Assembly (NCBI RefSeq): GCF_000350225.1
Contig: NW_005178965.1
Span: 186,001 to 250,000, forward strand
Reading direction: 5' to 3'
Origin: Chondrus crispus
Lineage: Eukaryota > Rhodophyta > Florideophyceae > Gigartinales > Gigartinaceae
DNA length: 64,000 nucleotides
The first letter of the stretch is position 1; every line of letters starts with the position of its first letter. The translations under genes were made by a program, and so were the position numbers. The notes below the pieces were generated by a model, which ran no database searches, was not told the DNA's origin, and saw nothing but the letters and a program-made list of their open reading frames with translations. This document shows, piece by piece, positions 31,832 to 42,422 of the stretch.

Positions 31832-32748
31832 GTCGTCGGCAACTATGCCACACAAAGAACATTGTCGTTGTGAGACTACCTGCAAACACCACACACATAT
31901 TACAGCCATGCGACCAGTCCACAAACAAGGCATTTCAGAGAGCTGTTCGTTCTACGCGTGACGAAATTCTTGCACCGAGCCATCTGCCATACGCTAATAC
32001 TGCTTTTAAGATCAAGCTGGCCGTTGCTGGGCATCAGGCTATAACGCCCGACATAGCTCGTAAATCGTTTGAAGAATATGGGCTATGGCCGATGAAATTT
32101 CAATTCCTGGCCCCATTTCGCTCCCCACACAGCAGTGAATTGCACACAACCTCTCCCTCGGGGCGTTGTTCAGGTATGATAAATGATCATGAAGAAATCT
32201 CAAGGAGTCTCTCTGCGAGATTGGAAAACAACAAGCTGATTCGCAGGATACACGACCTCAGTGGCGGACGTGTGCCGTCAGAAAAAGCCCTTGCGGAAAT
32301 AGCCGTTCTTGTTCGGAGTAAGTACAGAGTGGAAAGGATCCTGGACAAAACTGTACGGCCTCCCAAAAATGCGCCTGTTCATGTGAAAGGTGGCTCACTG
32401 CGAAAAGTGAGCAAAAAGGCTGCTGTGCTGACACTATTACAGCGCGAAGTGCCAGCATCTGAGTTTGGCAACGGTCAAGGCACATCCGACTTTACGGACG
32501 GCCACAAAACACCGCTTGCGAACAGAGAGGATGTCAATAATCCTGAAAAGGAGAATGTGCGGCCTCCTTTGAGTCGGTTACAGGTGAAAGATTTGTTAAC
32601 GGCATTCGACGACATTTTGGACGATGTGGCCATTGCAGAATGGCCGAGGCGCACACGATCGGGCTCCCTTGCACGAAAGAGCGATGAGAAAGGCGTCTGC
32701 ACCCAATCTGCTGCTAGAACATTACTGCATCTCTCACAATATCGCTGA
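31832..32748 (+). pseudogene. C-terminal half of a pogo/Tigger-type transposase
   Basis: The frame resumes right after element C with 'HSSRRQ', which corresponds to 'DGHSSRGG' in the second copy at 58920. It continues with 'ANTTHILQPCDQ', the conserved stretch around the third catalytic position of the DDE domain, and 'SFEEYGLWPM'. The tail of about 200 residues is variable. The N-terminal DNA-binding part and the first two catalytic Asp residues are absent here and should lie left of the window, beyond element A. The upstream ORF that runs in from the LTR (31537) is an accident of the insertion. The visible part ends at TGA 32746-32748 with no internal stop. Confidence 0.8.
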
Positions 32749-34250
32749 GTTCCGGTGTTTTTGATTGTCAAATTGAGCCACTTCACCCGAAAAGATAAAC
32801 ATTTCGCCCCGCAGTTCCATAAAAATCGGTCTGTACTGACAGAGCGCACAAGTGTACTGCGTACTACTGCGGACGAAGCGACACGCGGAGCGCTCCAGCA
32901 CGACAGTGAGTGGCACGGAGTCTATGCCTCCAGCATAACCCCGTGCCCAGCGAAGTAGTATAAGTAGAGATAGAGGAAAGGGCATTAGTAAACGGGGTCA
33001 CCAGTTTCCTAGTCTTCACATGTACTGTACAAAAATCGCAGGTTTCACGATTTCAAATTTTTTTCAATTTACGCCTGTAGGGAAGGTACTGTGCGCGATT
33101 AAAGTGTAGAGACCCCCCCTGGGGGTCAAGGCAGTTGTCGGTACGACTCTGTCTCACTGATTACTATTTTGCTATTTCCGGAGACCTCCAATGACAACCA
33201 CGGAGAAAGAGTCAGGATGCAGAGCTGTATCCTTGACAGTTTCCACAGATTCCAGCCTGGGCCATATTCCTAAATGGCGAGCACATGATCACACTCTCCT
33301 GCCGCCCGAGCAGTATGGAAACTGACGAGAACCGCGCCGACACCTAACAATAACCCTGGTCCTAGCTCTGAGACAATCTCTGTTCACGGTCCACGCCACC
33401 ACTGCCGATGGCACTGTCTCCGCTGGCCCATCTGCACCGAACAGCCCGCTCACGCCATCTCATCACGCCCCGTCGAGCCCCGCTCCAGATAATCTTTTTA
33501 AACAATTGAACTTGAAGACACGATTTGATGGTTCAGTCTCAAATTCTTAGAATGCAAATTCCGCAAGGCGTAGTCACTGCAACTACTCACGCATGCAGTC
33601 TTTTGATACACGCAAGACAACACCAATAGGGAAGTCAGCGCATAATAGGTGCTATGGAGTGGTATCAAACCAAGGATCAAGCCTACTCTCATCGCCGCCA
33701 ACCACGGAGCAGCAAGCAAATTGACATGACCACCAGATACTCCTGAGGAATCACCGAAATTGTAGTACCGTCGCCGCACTGACGAAACGTCCTTATAAAA
33801 TCCGCTTTCGCCTATCAAGTAAGACAAACTCACTCAATGGGAATCTCGAGATTACCTCTACGATGACATTTTCGAGAAAGAAAGTGGGAAAGAGCAACGA
33901 GCAAAAAACTAAACGAGTTTATTCTCCGTCGGCAATGGGGCAGAGGCTCCCTCGCCGGATCGGAAGTTCGAAACGTATAGCGTTCGCTGCAAGCGAGCGC
34001 GCCTCTCGTGCGCATTGAACACCCTAGAAATTTAGGTACTCTTCGAAGGGTACTGTCGTCCGGCTTGATGAAGACAGTCCCCAAATCTGCAATTGACAAC
34101 TTGTTCGGAGACAGTGTCGAAATCTGTAAGCGACGAGGTCATAGAAGACAATCCCCAAGCTCTGACTACGAGGTGACTGTCAGCATGTTCGTTCTCAGTA
34201 TGTTCGTTGCATCGACAATTTATCAATCAGACATCTGTATCAGTTAGAGT
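32749..34250. other. Spacer without recognised genes
   Basis: AT-richer than the retroelements. It contains a G/C palindrome 'GACCCCCCCTGGGGGTC' near 33111 and short ORFs without motifs. No terminal repeats of the pogo element could be fixed here. Confidence 0.4.
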
Positions 34251-34256
34251 TTCTCT

Positions 34257-34263
34257 TTATTAG
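34257..34263 (-). terminator. Polyadenylation signal of P1
   Basis: The minus strand reads AATAAAG about 110 bases after the P1 stop. P2 has AATAAA at the same relative place. Confidence 0.5.
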
Positions 34264-34372
34264 GATTGCGCAACAACTCTACCCAGCCCTATGGCAGCGA
34301 CAGGTACAATGGCAGCCGTATTAGAGTGTCATGACAGCCTCATTGGAGTTCAATGGACCGCAATTCAAAACC

Positions 34373-35143
34373 TTAGCAGATGAACCCAGACACACAAAGG
34401 ATGTCACTCTCCTGATCAGAAGTGCCAACAGCGTCACCGTCCTCATCAGCAGCGATAATATCTTCGTTCTTGTTAGACACGACCAACTGAGTCGACCCGT
34501 CCTCAAATTCAATTCTAGCGAGCCTGACGAATGCAAACGCCACGGTCGGGATTTGGCTCACTCCAGTGGCAGTGAGCGTACCTGTGATACGGATGCGAGT
34601 GTCGGCGACAGTCTCGAGGATATTAGTCAAAGCTTGCTCCCTCTTCCTGAATTCCTCGCTGCTCTCTCTCTTTTCAACGAGCTCCTCCTTAGAAAGGTCT
34701 TCAAGAATATCAGCACCAGTGAACTCAATCATGGGGACGTCAAGACCACCCTCAAAGCTCTCCTTCAATTCCAAAAATTCGGCCTGCTCAGACTCGCTAA
34801 GGGTACTGAAGAAGCTCTCGTCGTTCCTGTCGAGAGTCTCAGCGTCGACGGCAGTGACTTCGATATCGAAACTGGCAGTGGCGGAGGCGCCGCGGGTGAC
34901 GCTGATACCAGCTTCGGCGATGCGGCCGAATCCAGTCTCGGAAGATGCAAGGGCCATGCTTGCCATCTCCTGACGAGACACCTTTGTGATTCGGCGGATC
35001 GTCTTGGGCCCAGCACTCGGACTCGGGGTGACGGCCAGGAAATCAATTCCTTCAATCGGAAGTTCATTGACGTGTTTGACAGTCGTGGCAGCGTAAGAGA
35101 CGACAAAGAGGGCGAAGAAGCAGGCGATGAACTTGGCGACCAT
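34373..35143 (-). CDS. Secreted protein of unrecognised family, paralogue P1
   Basis: 256 residues. A hydrophobic N-terminus (residues 1-18, ending 'VVSYA') is a clear signal peptide, so the product should enter the secretory path. The core carries the motifs shared by all five paralogues: 'GFGRI', 'VTRGASATASFDI', 'AVDAETLDRN' and near the C-terminus 'ATGVSQIPTVAFAFVRLARI' with 'EDGSTQLVVSN'. The tail ends with two Cys in 'ILCVSGFIC'. Between them is an acidic, helix-like stretch (about residues 110-175). No catalytic motif or membrane span is seen. A TATA box lies about 100 bases before the ATG and AATAAAG about 110 bases after the stop, so it looks like an intact single-exon gene. I do not recognise a function; a wall or matrix protein is only a guess. 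Confidence 0.85.
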   Translation of the reverse strand: MVAKFIACFFALFVVSYAATTVKHVNELPIEGIDFLAVTPSPSAGPKTIRRITKVSRQEMASMALASSETGFGRIAEAGISVTRGASATASFDIEVTAVDAETLDRNDESFFSTLSESEQAEFLELKESFEGGLDVPMIEFTGADILEDLSKEELVEKRESSEEFRKREQALTNILETVADTRIRITGTLTATGVSQIPTVAFAFVRLARIEFEDGSTQLVVSNKNEDIIAADEDGDAVGTSDQESDILCVSGFIC

Positions 35144-35243
35144 TTTGAGGCTTTGTTAGTGTGTTGAAAGTGTTGGTTGGTGTTAGGCTGTAGAGTGTGA
35201 GTGTGAAGATTGGAAGGACAGAGTACCGGCGCTGCAAGAAGAC

Positions 35244-35251
35244 CTTATATA
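35244..35251 (-). promoter_or_regulatory. TATA box of P1
   Basis: The minus strand has TATATAAG about 101 bases before the ATG. All five paralogues keep such a box at this distance. Confidence 0.75.
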
Positions 35252-36080
35252 GAACTTGACGACAGGTGGAGACCCTCGCACGGAGGAGGACATGAGCTAC
35301 GAAAGATAGGATTCAGCAAAGGAGGATAGAGTTTGCAACAAGGTGCTCAATATTTTAAAGTGAATATATCATGGCGCACAGAAGGAAGAAGGCTGATAAC
35401 AATACTTTGAAAGAAGTAACAATGTGCTTTGCGAACGAAACAAGAATGGTGCACTAAAAAACTTGTTGGTCAACCGTCACACAACCACAGACTGGCTGAG
35501 GGAGACGCGGAATACTTCCCAAAGAGTCGGGTAGAGATGGAGGCTGAGGGATATGCCTCAACGGTTTGTTGAATGGATGACGGTGCCGGTTGGGAGCAAC
35601 AGAACAGAAATTTGAGGAAACAGTGCTTGCGAAGAGAAGGTGTCATTTACATCCATTATTAACAGAAAGGTTGCTCTCCCTCCTTATCGCAGAATAGAAG
35701 CCAAATTACGTGGTACCCTAAGGGTACTGCATGTGATCTGTGTGAGGCAGATACGGCGGTGCGATCTGCCGACTCTTGGTCCGGATATGTTTTAGCTGTA
35801 TGGGATTACTGTGGCTGGACTTAGCTTTACGGGCTTGGCATGGGAGGCGTCAACCGTACATGACCAGCCTGGATAGTGTGGCAACGGGGGCGATGTACTG
35901 TATTGTACGCATGGGGCATGCGTGGATCGAAGCGATGTACAGCATTTGAAAAATTCCGGAGAATTTTCTGACTGTGCAGTAGCTGCAAGCCATGCGTGGC
36001 AGGCAACGCGATGTACCGTAGAGTATCGTAAAGGGTACTGGGAGGGAAAACCGGGTGGATAAGCCGCCCGTTGCCAACTT

Positions 36081-38094
36081 ATTGTTAGCTTGTCCTCTTC
36101 TTTGATTCCCATTTTCTGGCGAGCGTAGGTCGCGGACAGTCGGGCTTCGTGTTAGTGAACCACTTCTAATCGACATCCCAGTTTACGCTATTCTCGTGCC
36201 TTACTTCTCTTATTCGGTACTATCCAGCACCCTACAAACTGCTTCCTCCACCCAGTTCCGTTGAGCATTTGCCAGATGCATTAACTGCAGTGTGTACAGT
36301 AGCATTTGTGTGCTAACAAAACTCTGCAATGATAGGTACTACTGCAGTAGTCGAACTGACCGACTTGTGACGCGTTTAAATCGTCTACGGTTAAATGCTT
36401 GTCTACCCTTGTGCCCTCTTCGATTTTGCGTGGAGGTGCGCACCTACCGCGAATGCGGAATTAATCTGCGAGGCTAATTTGGGTAAAATCGTCAGGCAAG
36501 CCCTTGTAGCCACCCGTGAGAGCAACATCAAGCCTGCAATTCTTTTCCGTCATCGCTGCTTCAGCTGCTTCAAAGAGGATATTTTGACAGCTTAACGTAC
36601 AAATATCTTCATCATAGTCGGTTAGAGAGTTTCGGGCCGTTAGGCTCGAGTGTGCCTCTAGGTTGACTGGAGAAGTTTCTTCTCAGCGATGTCTGTTCGA
36701 TTTTCATGTTCCACCTTGTTACCCCTCCCCACCGGAGCCGCGAAAGTGATATAAACTGAAATGCCTCTTTTTCTCTTGCAGTTTGTACTCAGCAACACCT
36801 GTCCACCTTATTTGCCCTGCAACTGCGCAGGAGATATTGACAAATCAAGCTCAGCAACAACAGGCCACTCAGAGTATGTGGAGTGTTGTGTAGTATCGAG
36901 TACTCAACCCGATAAATGCGGAGCCACTTCACTAGAAAGCTCTTTCTCACTAACACGTTGCTACAAACTCTAAAGAAAGCTTTTTGGGTTTCCGAGGAAG
37001 GGAAGTCGGCAGTTCCGTGAACATTTGAGACAGAGGTAGAGACTCTTTCACACTGCTTCATAAACTTAGCAATTGATCGTTCATGGCTAGTCAATAAAAA
37101 GGAACTGGCAGGATAGAAATGGAGTTGTTGTAATGCAACCATATCGTTCCATCAGACTCTTTCGGGATGCATATTATACCGCTCGCAGAGATTCCAATGT
37201 GTAGTCTTGTGACCTGAGACGATAACTTATCTTTCTCGACTGCGAACTATCCTCTTTACTTCTCGTATCTATTTATCTAGCAGCTTAGCACTCCCAAGCT
37301 GTAGATTTGTGTGCTTAGGCATGCAGTCAGCTACAGGACAACCCTTCTGCAGTTGTCATGGAAACTAATTCTCCGGCGTAATAAATTGTCCAAGAGGCAA
37401 CGATACAGTACAGTAAGAACAGTGCATAAAAGGTACCACAACATCTTCCCTACACTAGTCACTTTCACCAACTGTTACTTGGATGAAGATATCATCTCAC
37501 GGAAGCAATAGTGTCCCATTATACTGCAAGATGATAGCCATACCTCTTGGCTGTTCTTTCACGTCAAGGGTGTGTCATCACTTCTGCAGACAATCTATTA
37601 CTTGATTATGATGGATTCATATTGTGACTACTCTTTCTGTACAAGCTTCGAATGTCAAACAAAAAAAGTAAAGGAATGAATTCGTATTAACATATTATGC
37701 CTCTTTGCGGCTCAAGTCAGAGTTACCAGAGGCAGAGAATAAATTTATGCTTCTGCCAGAGAAAAACAAAGCTGGATTCAGCAGACATTGATTGTCACCT
37801 TTGGATGCGCATTGCGAAGAATATTCCTATCTGCTCTGTTTAATAATGCTGTAGACGTGCATATTGCATATTGTGTGTGTTGGTGTTCTAAATTTTCATC
37901 CGTGTTTAAAATTGAACCAAAGGAGAGTACCATCCTTTTCGCAAAAATGGCTACAGTGCTTATAGAGTTCCTATTTGTGCCGAAACTTCGTTTCAGGTGT
38001 TTGACGTAAGATAGAGTTCTCACTCCTGTGATAGGGCTTGACTGAAGAGTGAAACTGAAGAGGCCGAAGAACACGATAGAGTATCAGTTAAAGT
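36081..38094. other. Spacer between the two duplicated segments
   Basis: About 2 kb, AT-rich. Short ORFs only, none with a motif. No terminal repeats or tandem repeats noticed. Confidence 0.4.
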
Positions 38095-38216
38095 TTTTTA
38101 TTAAAATTGTGCAGCAACTCCACACAGACGTACAGTATGACGACCAGGCGCTATGGCAGCCATATTAGAGTGTCATGAAAGCCTCATTGGAGTTCAATGG
38201 ACCGCAATTCAAAACC

Positions 38217-38969
38217 TTAGCAGATGAACCCAGACACACAAAGGATGTCACTCTCCTGATCAGAAGTGCCAACAGCGTCGCCGTCCTCATCAGCAGCGAT
38301 AATATCTTCGTTCTTGTTAGACACGACCAACTGAGTCGACCCGTCCTCAAATTCAATTCTAGCGAGCCTGACGAATGCAAACGCCACGGTCGGGATTTGG
38401 CTCACTCCAGTGGCAGTGAGCGTACCGTTGATACGGATGCGAGTGTCGGCGACAGTCTCGAGGATACTGGTCAAAGCTTGCTCCCTCTTCCTGAACTCCT
38501 CGCTGCTCTCTCTCTTTTCAACGAGCTCCTCCTTAGAAAGGTCTTCAAGAATATCAGCACCAGTGAACTCAATCATGGGGACGTCAAGACCACCCTCAAA
38601 GCTCTCCTTCAATTCCAAAAATTCGGCCTGCTCAGACTCGCTAAGGGTACTGAAGAAGCTCTCGTCGTTCCTGTCAAGAGTCTCAGCGTCGACGGCAGTG
38701 ACTTCGATATCGAAACTGGCAGTGGCGGAGGCGCCGCGGGTGACACTGACACCAACACGGGCGATGCGGCCGAATCCAGTCTCGGAAGATGTAAGGGACA
38801 TGTTGGCCATTTCCTGGTGGGATAGCATGGTGATTTGGCGGATCTTCTTAGGCGAAGGTGTTGGGGTGCCTTCGTCTCCAAACGGAAGGACCTTGACGCG
38901 TTCAACAGCTGCGGCAGCGTAAGAGACGGTGAAGAGGGCGAAGAAGCAGGCGATGAACTTGGCGACCAT
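38217..38969 (-). CDS. Secreted protein of unrecognised family, paralogue P2
   Basis: 250 residues with a signal peptide (residues 1-18, 'FALFTVSYA'). From about residue 60 to the end it is almost identical to P1, including the closing 'ILCVSGFIC', while the stretch after the signal peptide (about residues 19-55) differs in sequence and length. That contrast suggests a recent duplication followed by divergence of the mature N-terminus, or gene conversion of the 3' part. AATAAA lies about 120 bases after the stop and a TATA box 101 bases before the ATG. Function unknown, as for the rest of the family. Confidence 0.85.
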   Translation of the reverse strand: MVAKFIACFFALFTVSYAAAAVERVKVLPFGDEGTPTPSPKKIRQITMLSHQEMANMSLTSSETGFGRIARVGVSVTRGASATASFDIEVTAVDAETLDRNDESFFSTLSESEQAEFLELKESFEGGLDVPMIEFTGADILEDLSKEELVEKRESSEEFRKREQALTSILETVADTRIRINGTLTATGVSQIPTVAFAFVRLARIEFEDGSTQLVVSNKNEDIIAADEDGDAVGTSDQESDILCVSGFIC

Positions 38970-39069
38970 TTTGAGGCTTTGTTAGTGAGTTGAAAGTGTT
39001 AGTTGTTGTTAGGCTGTAGATTGTGAGTGTGAGGATGAGAAGAACAGAGTACCGGCGCTGCAGGAAGAA

Positions 39070-39077
39070 CTTATATA
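39070..39077 (-). promoter_or_regulatory. TATA box of P2
   Basis: TATATAAG on the minus strand, about 101 bases before the ATG. The flank 'gtaccggcgctgca' is shared with P1. Confidence 0.75.
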
Positions 39078-39533
39078 GTATTGGACGACAGGCGAAGACC
39101 CTCGCACTGAGGGGGATGTGAGATACGAAAGATAGCCTTCGGAAAAGAAGGATGGAGTATTTGCAACAGGATGCTCCGGTTTTACAGTGGAAGCATCGTT
39201 GAGCAGTGAAGGAAGGGGGGTGGTGACTAAACTTCGAAGAAGTAGCGATGTGCTTTGCGAGCGAAACAGTAATGATACACTTAAGCACTTGTTGATCATC
39301 CGTCAGACGAGCACAGACTGGGTGAGGGGGACTGGAACAATTCTGAAACAGTTGGGTAGAGATGGAGGTGGAGCGATATGTCTCACTGGTTCATGGACCG
39401 GATGACGACGCATTCAGGATCAACAGAACAGTACTGTACTCTTTAGCGGGACGTTAGAGGAAACAGTGCATGTTACAGTCAGCATGGATACAGAGGGGTC
39501 GCTCCCCTTCCTCACTTTTCGGAATGGAAAGGC

Positions 39534-39591
39534 AAACTTCCTAATACGAAATGTGTATGGTTGTCCATACACATTTCGTATTAGGAAGTTT
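39534..39591. repeat. Perfect hairpin, 27-bp arms and 4-base loop
   Basis: Arms 39534-39560 and 39565-39591 are exact reverse complements. It lies upstream of P2 and is absent from the matching place upstream of P1. Confidence 0.95.
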
Positions 39592-39741
39592 GGGAAGAAT
39601 GCCAACGAGATGTGTGAGCTGGGAGTATGGGAACGGTCCTACGTACTGTACGACTCCATCAAGGGAAACATGCGAAGTGATCCGGACAAGTGAGATACCC
39701 GAGGGTACTTGTACATAACTTTATGTTACCTGTTCGTGGGA

Positions 39742-40653
39742 TTAGCTGGACTGAGCCAAAAGGGCATGGCAAGAGAGGCAACTGTGTACTGTACACTGTG
39801 TGCATGACCGGCCTGAGTGGTCCAGCAAGGGAGAGTGTACAGCTCTGCACGCATCGAGCATGCGTGGATGGAAGGGATGTACTGTAACTAGTTGTATACT
39901 GTACAGTATTGGATTTGCAAATGTTTGAGGGTAACTTATGCATTGCAAGCCAGGCGTTGCGGACAACACGATGTGCGGGGAGGGAAAGCGGATTCGTTGC
40001 AGGCGCCCGTTCCTCGAGTTGAATGAGGGCAACGAGTCAGCATTGAGCGTCGAAATGGTGCTGGTCCCCGCACAATTTACCAAGGGTAGTGTACCGCTGC
40101 TTGCACAACATCCGTCAACGTTTTTTTGTACTCTCAGTAGTCTACCGACTTCAGTATAGAGAAGGCGATGTTCACCCTCCGCTATGTGAGCGCCCTTGCC
40201 ATCCGACAGTGTTGCCGATGACGGGCGCGATACGAACTTCTGCTTCGAAATCAGCTCATGTACGCCTTGCCCTGGCTCCCTTGTTAATACCCACGTTGCG
40301 ACATTCCGCACGATCACGCCCGTTCTTGAGGCAACAGGCTGCCCTCGTCTATCCAGGCTAATGTACTGACGTTGACATTTTGTAAGCGACCATAAAATGT
40401 AATGTAATGGGACAATGCGCTGTGTTTCGCGCTTTGAGCTAGTAGAGAATGGGCCGTAACCCAGTGCTTTGTTCTTTATAAAAAAATGCAAGGAAGCACT
40501 CCGCATGGTTGCAAGAGGAGGCCCCAACTTGCTCATTTTTTTGAACAGCGAGCGGGAACAGCCACACACCACCGTACGACTCCCAGTATGATAGACTCCA
40601 ATATTATGATACCAGTTATCGTTGGTATCAGGTTGAATTAATTCTGCGCGCAC
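39742..40653 (-). CDS. Hypothetical 303-codon ORF, doubtful
   Basis: Long for this AT-richer part, but its composition (Ser, Thr, Arg, Cys scattered evenly) does not suggest a folded protein, and I find no motif, signal peptide or TATA box at the usual distance. Its C-terminal third overlaps the diverged upstream part of duplicated segment 2, and the first copy has no matching ORF. It may be a chance ORF or a remnant of a mobile element. Confidence 0.2.
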   Translation of the reverse strand: MRAELIQPDTNDNWYHNIGVYHTGSRTVVCGCSRSLFKKMSKLGPPLATMRSASLHFFIKNKALGYGPFSTSSKRETQRIVPLHYILWSLTKCQRQYISLDRRGQPVASRTGVIVRNVATWVLTREPGQGVHELISKQKFVSRPSSATLSDGKGAHIAEGEHRLLYTEVGRLLRVQKNVDGCCASSGTLPLVNCAGTSTISTLNADSLPSFNSRNGRLQRIRFPSPHIVLSATPGLQCISYPQTFANPILYSIQLVTVHPFHPRMLDACRAVHSPLLDHSGRSCTQCTVHSCLSCHALLAQSS

Positions 40654-40747
40654 ATCCTAAGGGTAGCGTGAAAAGGGGTTGCGGCAAGCATGTGCTCTCT
40701 GCACGTCTGCCGTGGAGTGGGCTGCAGTTGCTCTGACTTAATGCCTT

Positions 40748-40779
40748 CCAACTGGGCTGCAAATTTGCAGCCCAGTTGG
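40748..40779. repeat. Perfect 32-bp palindrome
   Basis: The 16-base arm CCAACTGGGCTGCAAA is followed directly by its exact reverse complement, without a loop. Confidence 0.95.
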
Positions 40780-41613
40780 CACTCGAGAGCGTCTCTGGAA
40801 TGCTATTTTTGAGAAATCCACTAAATTAACATTCCGTCAGTTCTGCACGTCAGGTTCAGCCCACTATCCAGCGTCTAATTTTCCTTCCGGACGAAAATAG
40901 AGGTATTTTAAGGGCATTCAGGCATCGCACAATGTGCAACGCTCATGCAAGGTCCAGTCCTCAGGTATTATACCTCTCGAAGAGTCCACACGCGTGAAAT
41001 GTGTTCTCAGTCATTTCTCTCCCAATCATCTTCCATTTTTAACTTGTCGACAAAGCCTCGGGACCCATCTGGATGGGAAAAAATGTTGAACATTCGCAAA
41101 AAAAACATCCACACACGGACTGTAAAAGATAGCACGCTTCAGCACCACGTGTACCCGTGAAAATGTACCACGTGCATGCTGTATGACTGATTCTCTCGCA
41201 CCTCGTACCACTCTCACCGAGCTCAAGGTAATGTGCCGCACACCGATAACTTCGTGGGCAAGGTCCGCATGTGGTTCTTTCTTCAACGCGAGTGCCTTTT
41301 ACACGTTTCTCTATATGCTTCTGTCTCCATTGCATACTGTACACGAAAGCTTTGCTCTTCATGACAGCTACAGTACCTCTTTGTCAAACGACCTTCATGT
41401 TTTCACAAGATATTCTTTTTATTTTCACGAAGTACGCACCTTGTCTACGCAATAGGGTCTTGTTCCCTCATGGCACAGACCGTTGCCCCGGATTTGGGAG
41501 ATCAACTCTACCGTACCACGTTGCGTTTCCTCTAAAGATAGTAGCGCATTTCGTAAAATGAACTAATGTCCTCTTTTTCTTCTTCCGCGTTTCACACACC
41601 CACTCTATTGTCC
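40780..41613. other. Spacer upstream of the P3 stop
   Basis: No gene recognised. Short ORFs on both strands carry no motifs. Confidence 0.4.
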
Positions 41614-42315
41614 TTAACCAAGCAAAATGTTAAGCTTCTTTCCCTTGCTGGGCACCTCATCTCCACCTCGAGTGGCAGCCGTCAAATCGTTGGCATCGTT
41701 GGAGACAACTAATTGGGAGCTTCCATTTTCGAATTTAACCCTGGCAAGCCTGATGAAGGCGAATGCCACAGTCGGGATGAAGCTCACACCAGTGGCTTCT
41801 AAAGTACCAGTGATACGAATCTTAGTGTCGACCACACTGTCGAGAATTTCCTCCGCAGCAGATGCCTTGGAAGCATAGTCAGTAATAGATGCGGCGCTGC
41901 TCTCCAGTTTCTCGCGAGTCACTTTTTCCTCCAAGTTCGCTCCGATGTAGTGAAGGAACGGAATGTTGAGCCTACCCTTAAAACTTCTCTTGAGCGCGGT
42001 GTACTCGGAGCGTTCTGCTGCCGTGAGCGTGCTTTCAAATGAAGCGTCTTTTCTGCTGAGGCGTTCAGCATCGATGGCCTTGACAGTAATGTCGAAATCG
42101 AGAATACCAGAGGCACCCTTGGTCACAGAAAGTCCAGTACGCGTGATTCGACCGAAGCCAGCATTAGACTCTTCGATAAAGAATGACGAATCCTCAGATC
42201 GGATTGAAATGGGAACAAACTCATCATCAATGCTGATGATACGGCCTCGTCCAGGAACTGCAAAGACGACAGAGAAGACAGCAGCCAGGCAGATGATGAA
42301 CTTTGCGGGGATCAT
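41614..42315 (-). CDS. Secreted protein of unrecognised family, paralogue P3
   Basis: 233 residues from the Met at 42315. This start is chosen over an upstream in-frame Met at 42507 because the latter lies before the TATA box, and because the chosen one begins a signal peptide ('MIPAKFIICLAAVFSVVFA'). The shared motifs are present: 'GFGRITRTGLSVTKGASG', 'KAIDAERLSR', 'VDTKIRITGTLEATGVS', 'IPTVAFAFIRLARVKF' and 'GSSQLVVSN'. The C-terminal Cys pair of P1, P2 and P4 is missing; it ends 'LNILLG'. No polyadenylation signal is obvious. Function unknown. Confidence 0.85.
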   Translation of the reverse strand: MIPAKFIICLAAVFSVVFAVPGRGRIISIDDEFVPISIRSEDSSFFIEESNAGFGRITRTGLSVTKGASGILDFDITVKAIDAERLSRKDASFESTLTAAERSEYTALKRSFKGRLNIPFLHYIGANLEEKVTREKLESSAASITDYASKASAAEEILDSVVDTKIRITGTLEATGVSFIPTVAFAFIRLARVKFENGSSQLVVSNDANDLTAATRGGDEVPSKGKKLNILLG

Positions 42316-42414
42316 TTTGAAGGTGTAGGATAGGAGCAGTGGAGCAGGTTGGAGGAGCTTTGTAAGGAGGAGTGATGTTCTGATTTCTTCCCCTTTGTCT
42401 GAACTCGGGCTCGC

Positions 42415-42422
42415 TTTATATA
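42415..42422 (-). promoter_or_regulatory. TATA box of P3
   Basis: TATATAAA on the minus strand, about 100 bases before the chosen ATG. Confidence 0.75.

Larger units (their letters stand above)
34250..36080. repeat. Duplicated segment, copy 1 (gene P1 and upstream region)
   Basis: It matches 38095-40050 through the gene, the TATA region and about 1 kb beyond, for example 'cacagactgg', 'gggtagagatggagg' and the 'gcatgcgtggat' stretch. The offset is about 3.84 kb. The upstream part is more diverged than the coding part. Confidence 0.8.
38095..40050. repeat. Duplicated segment, copy 2 (gene P2 and upstream region)
   Basis: Partner of 34250-36080 in the same orientation. It contains an extra hairpin at 39534-39591 that the first copy lacks. 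Confidence 0.8.
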
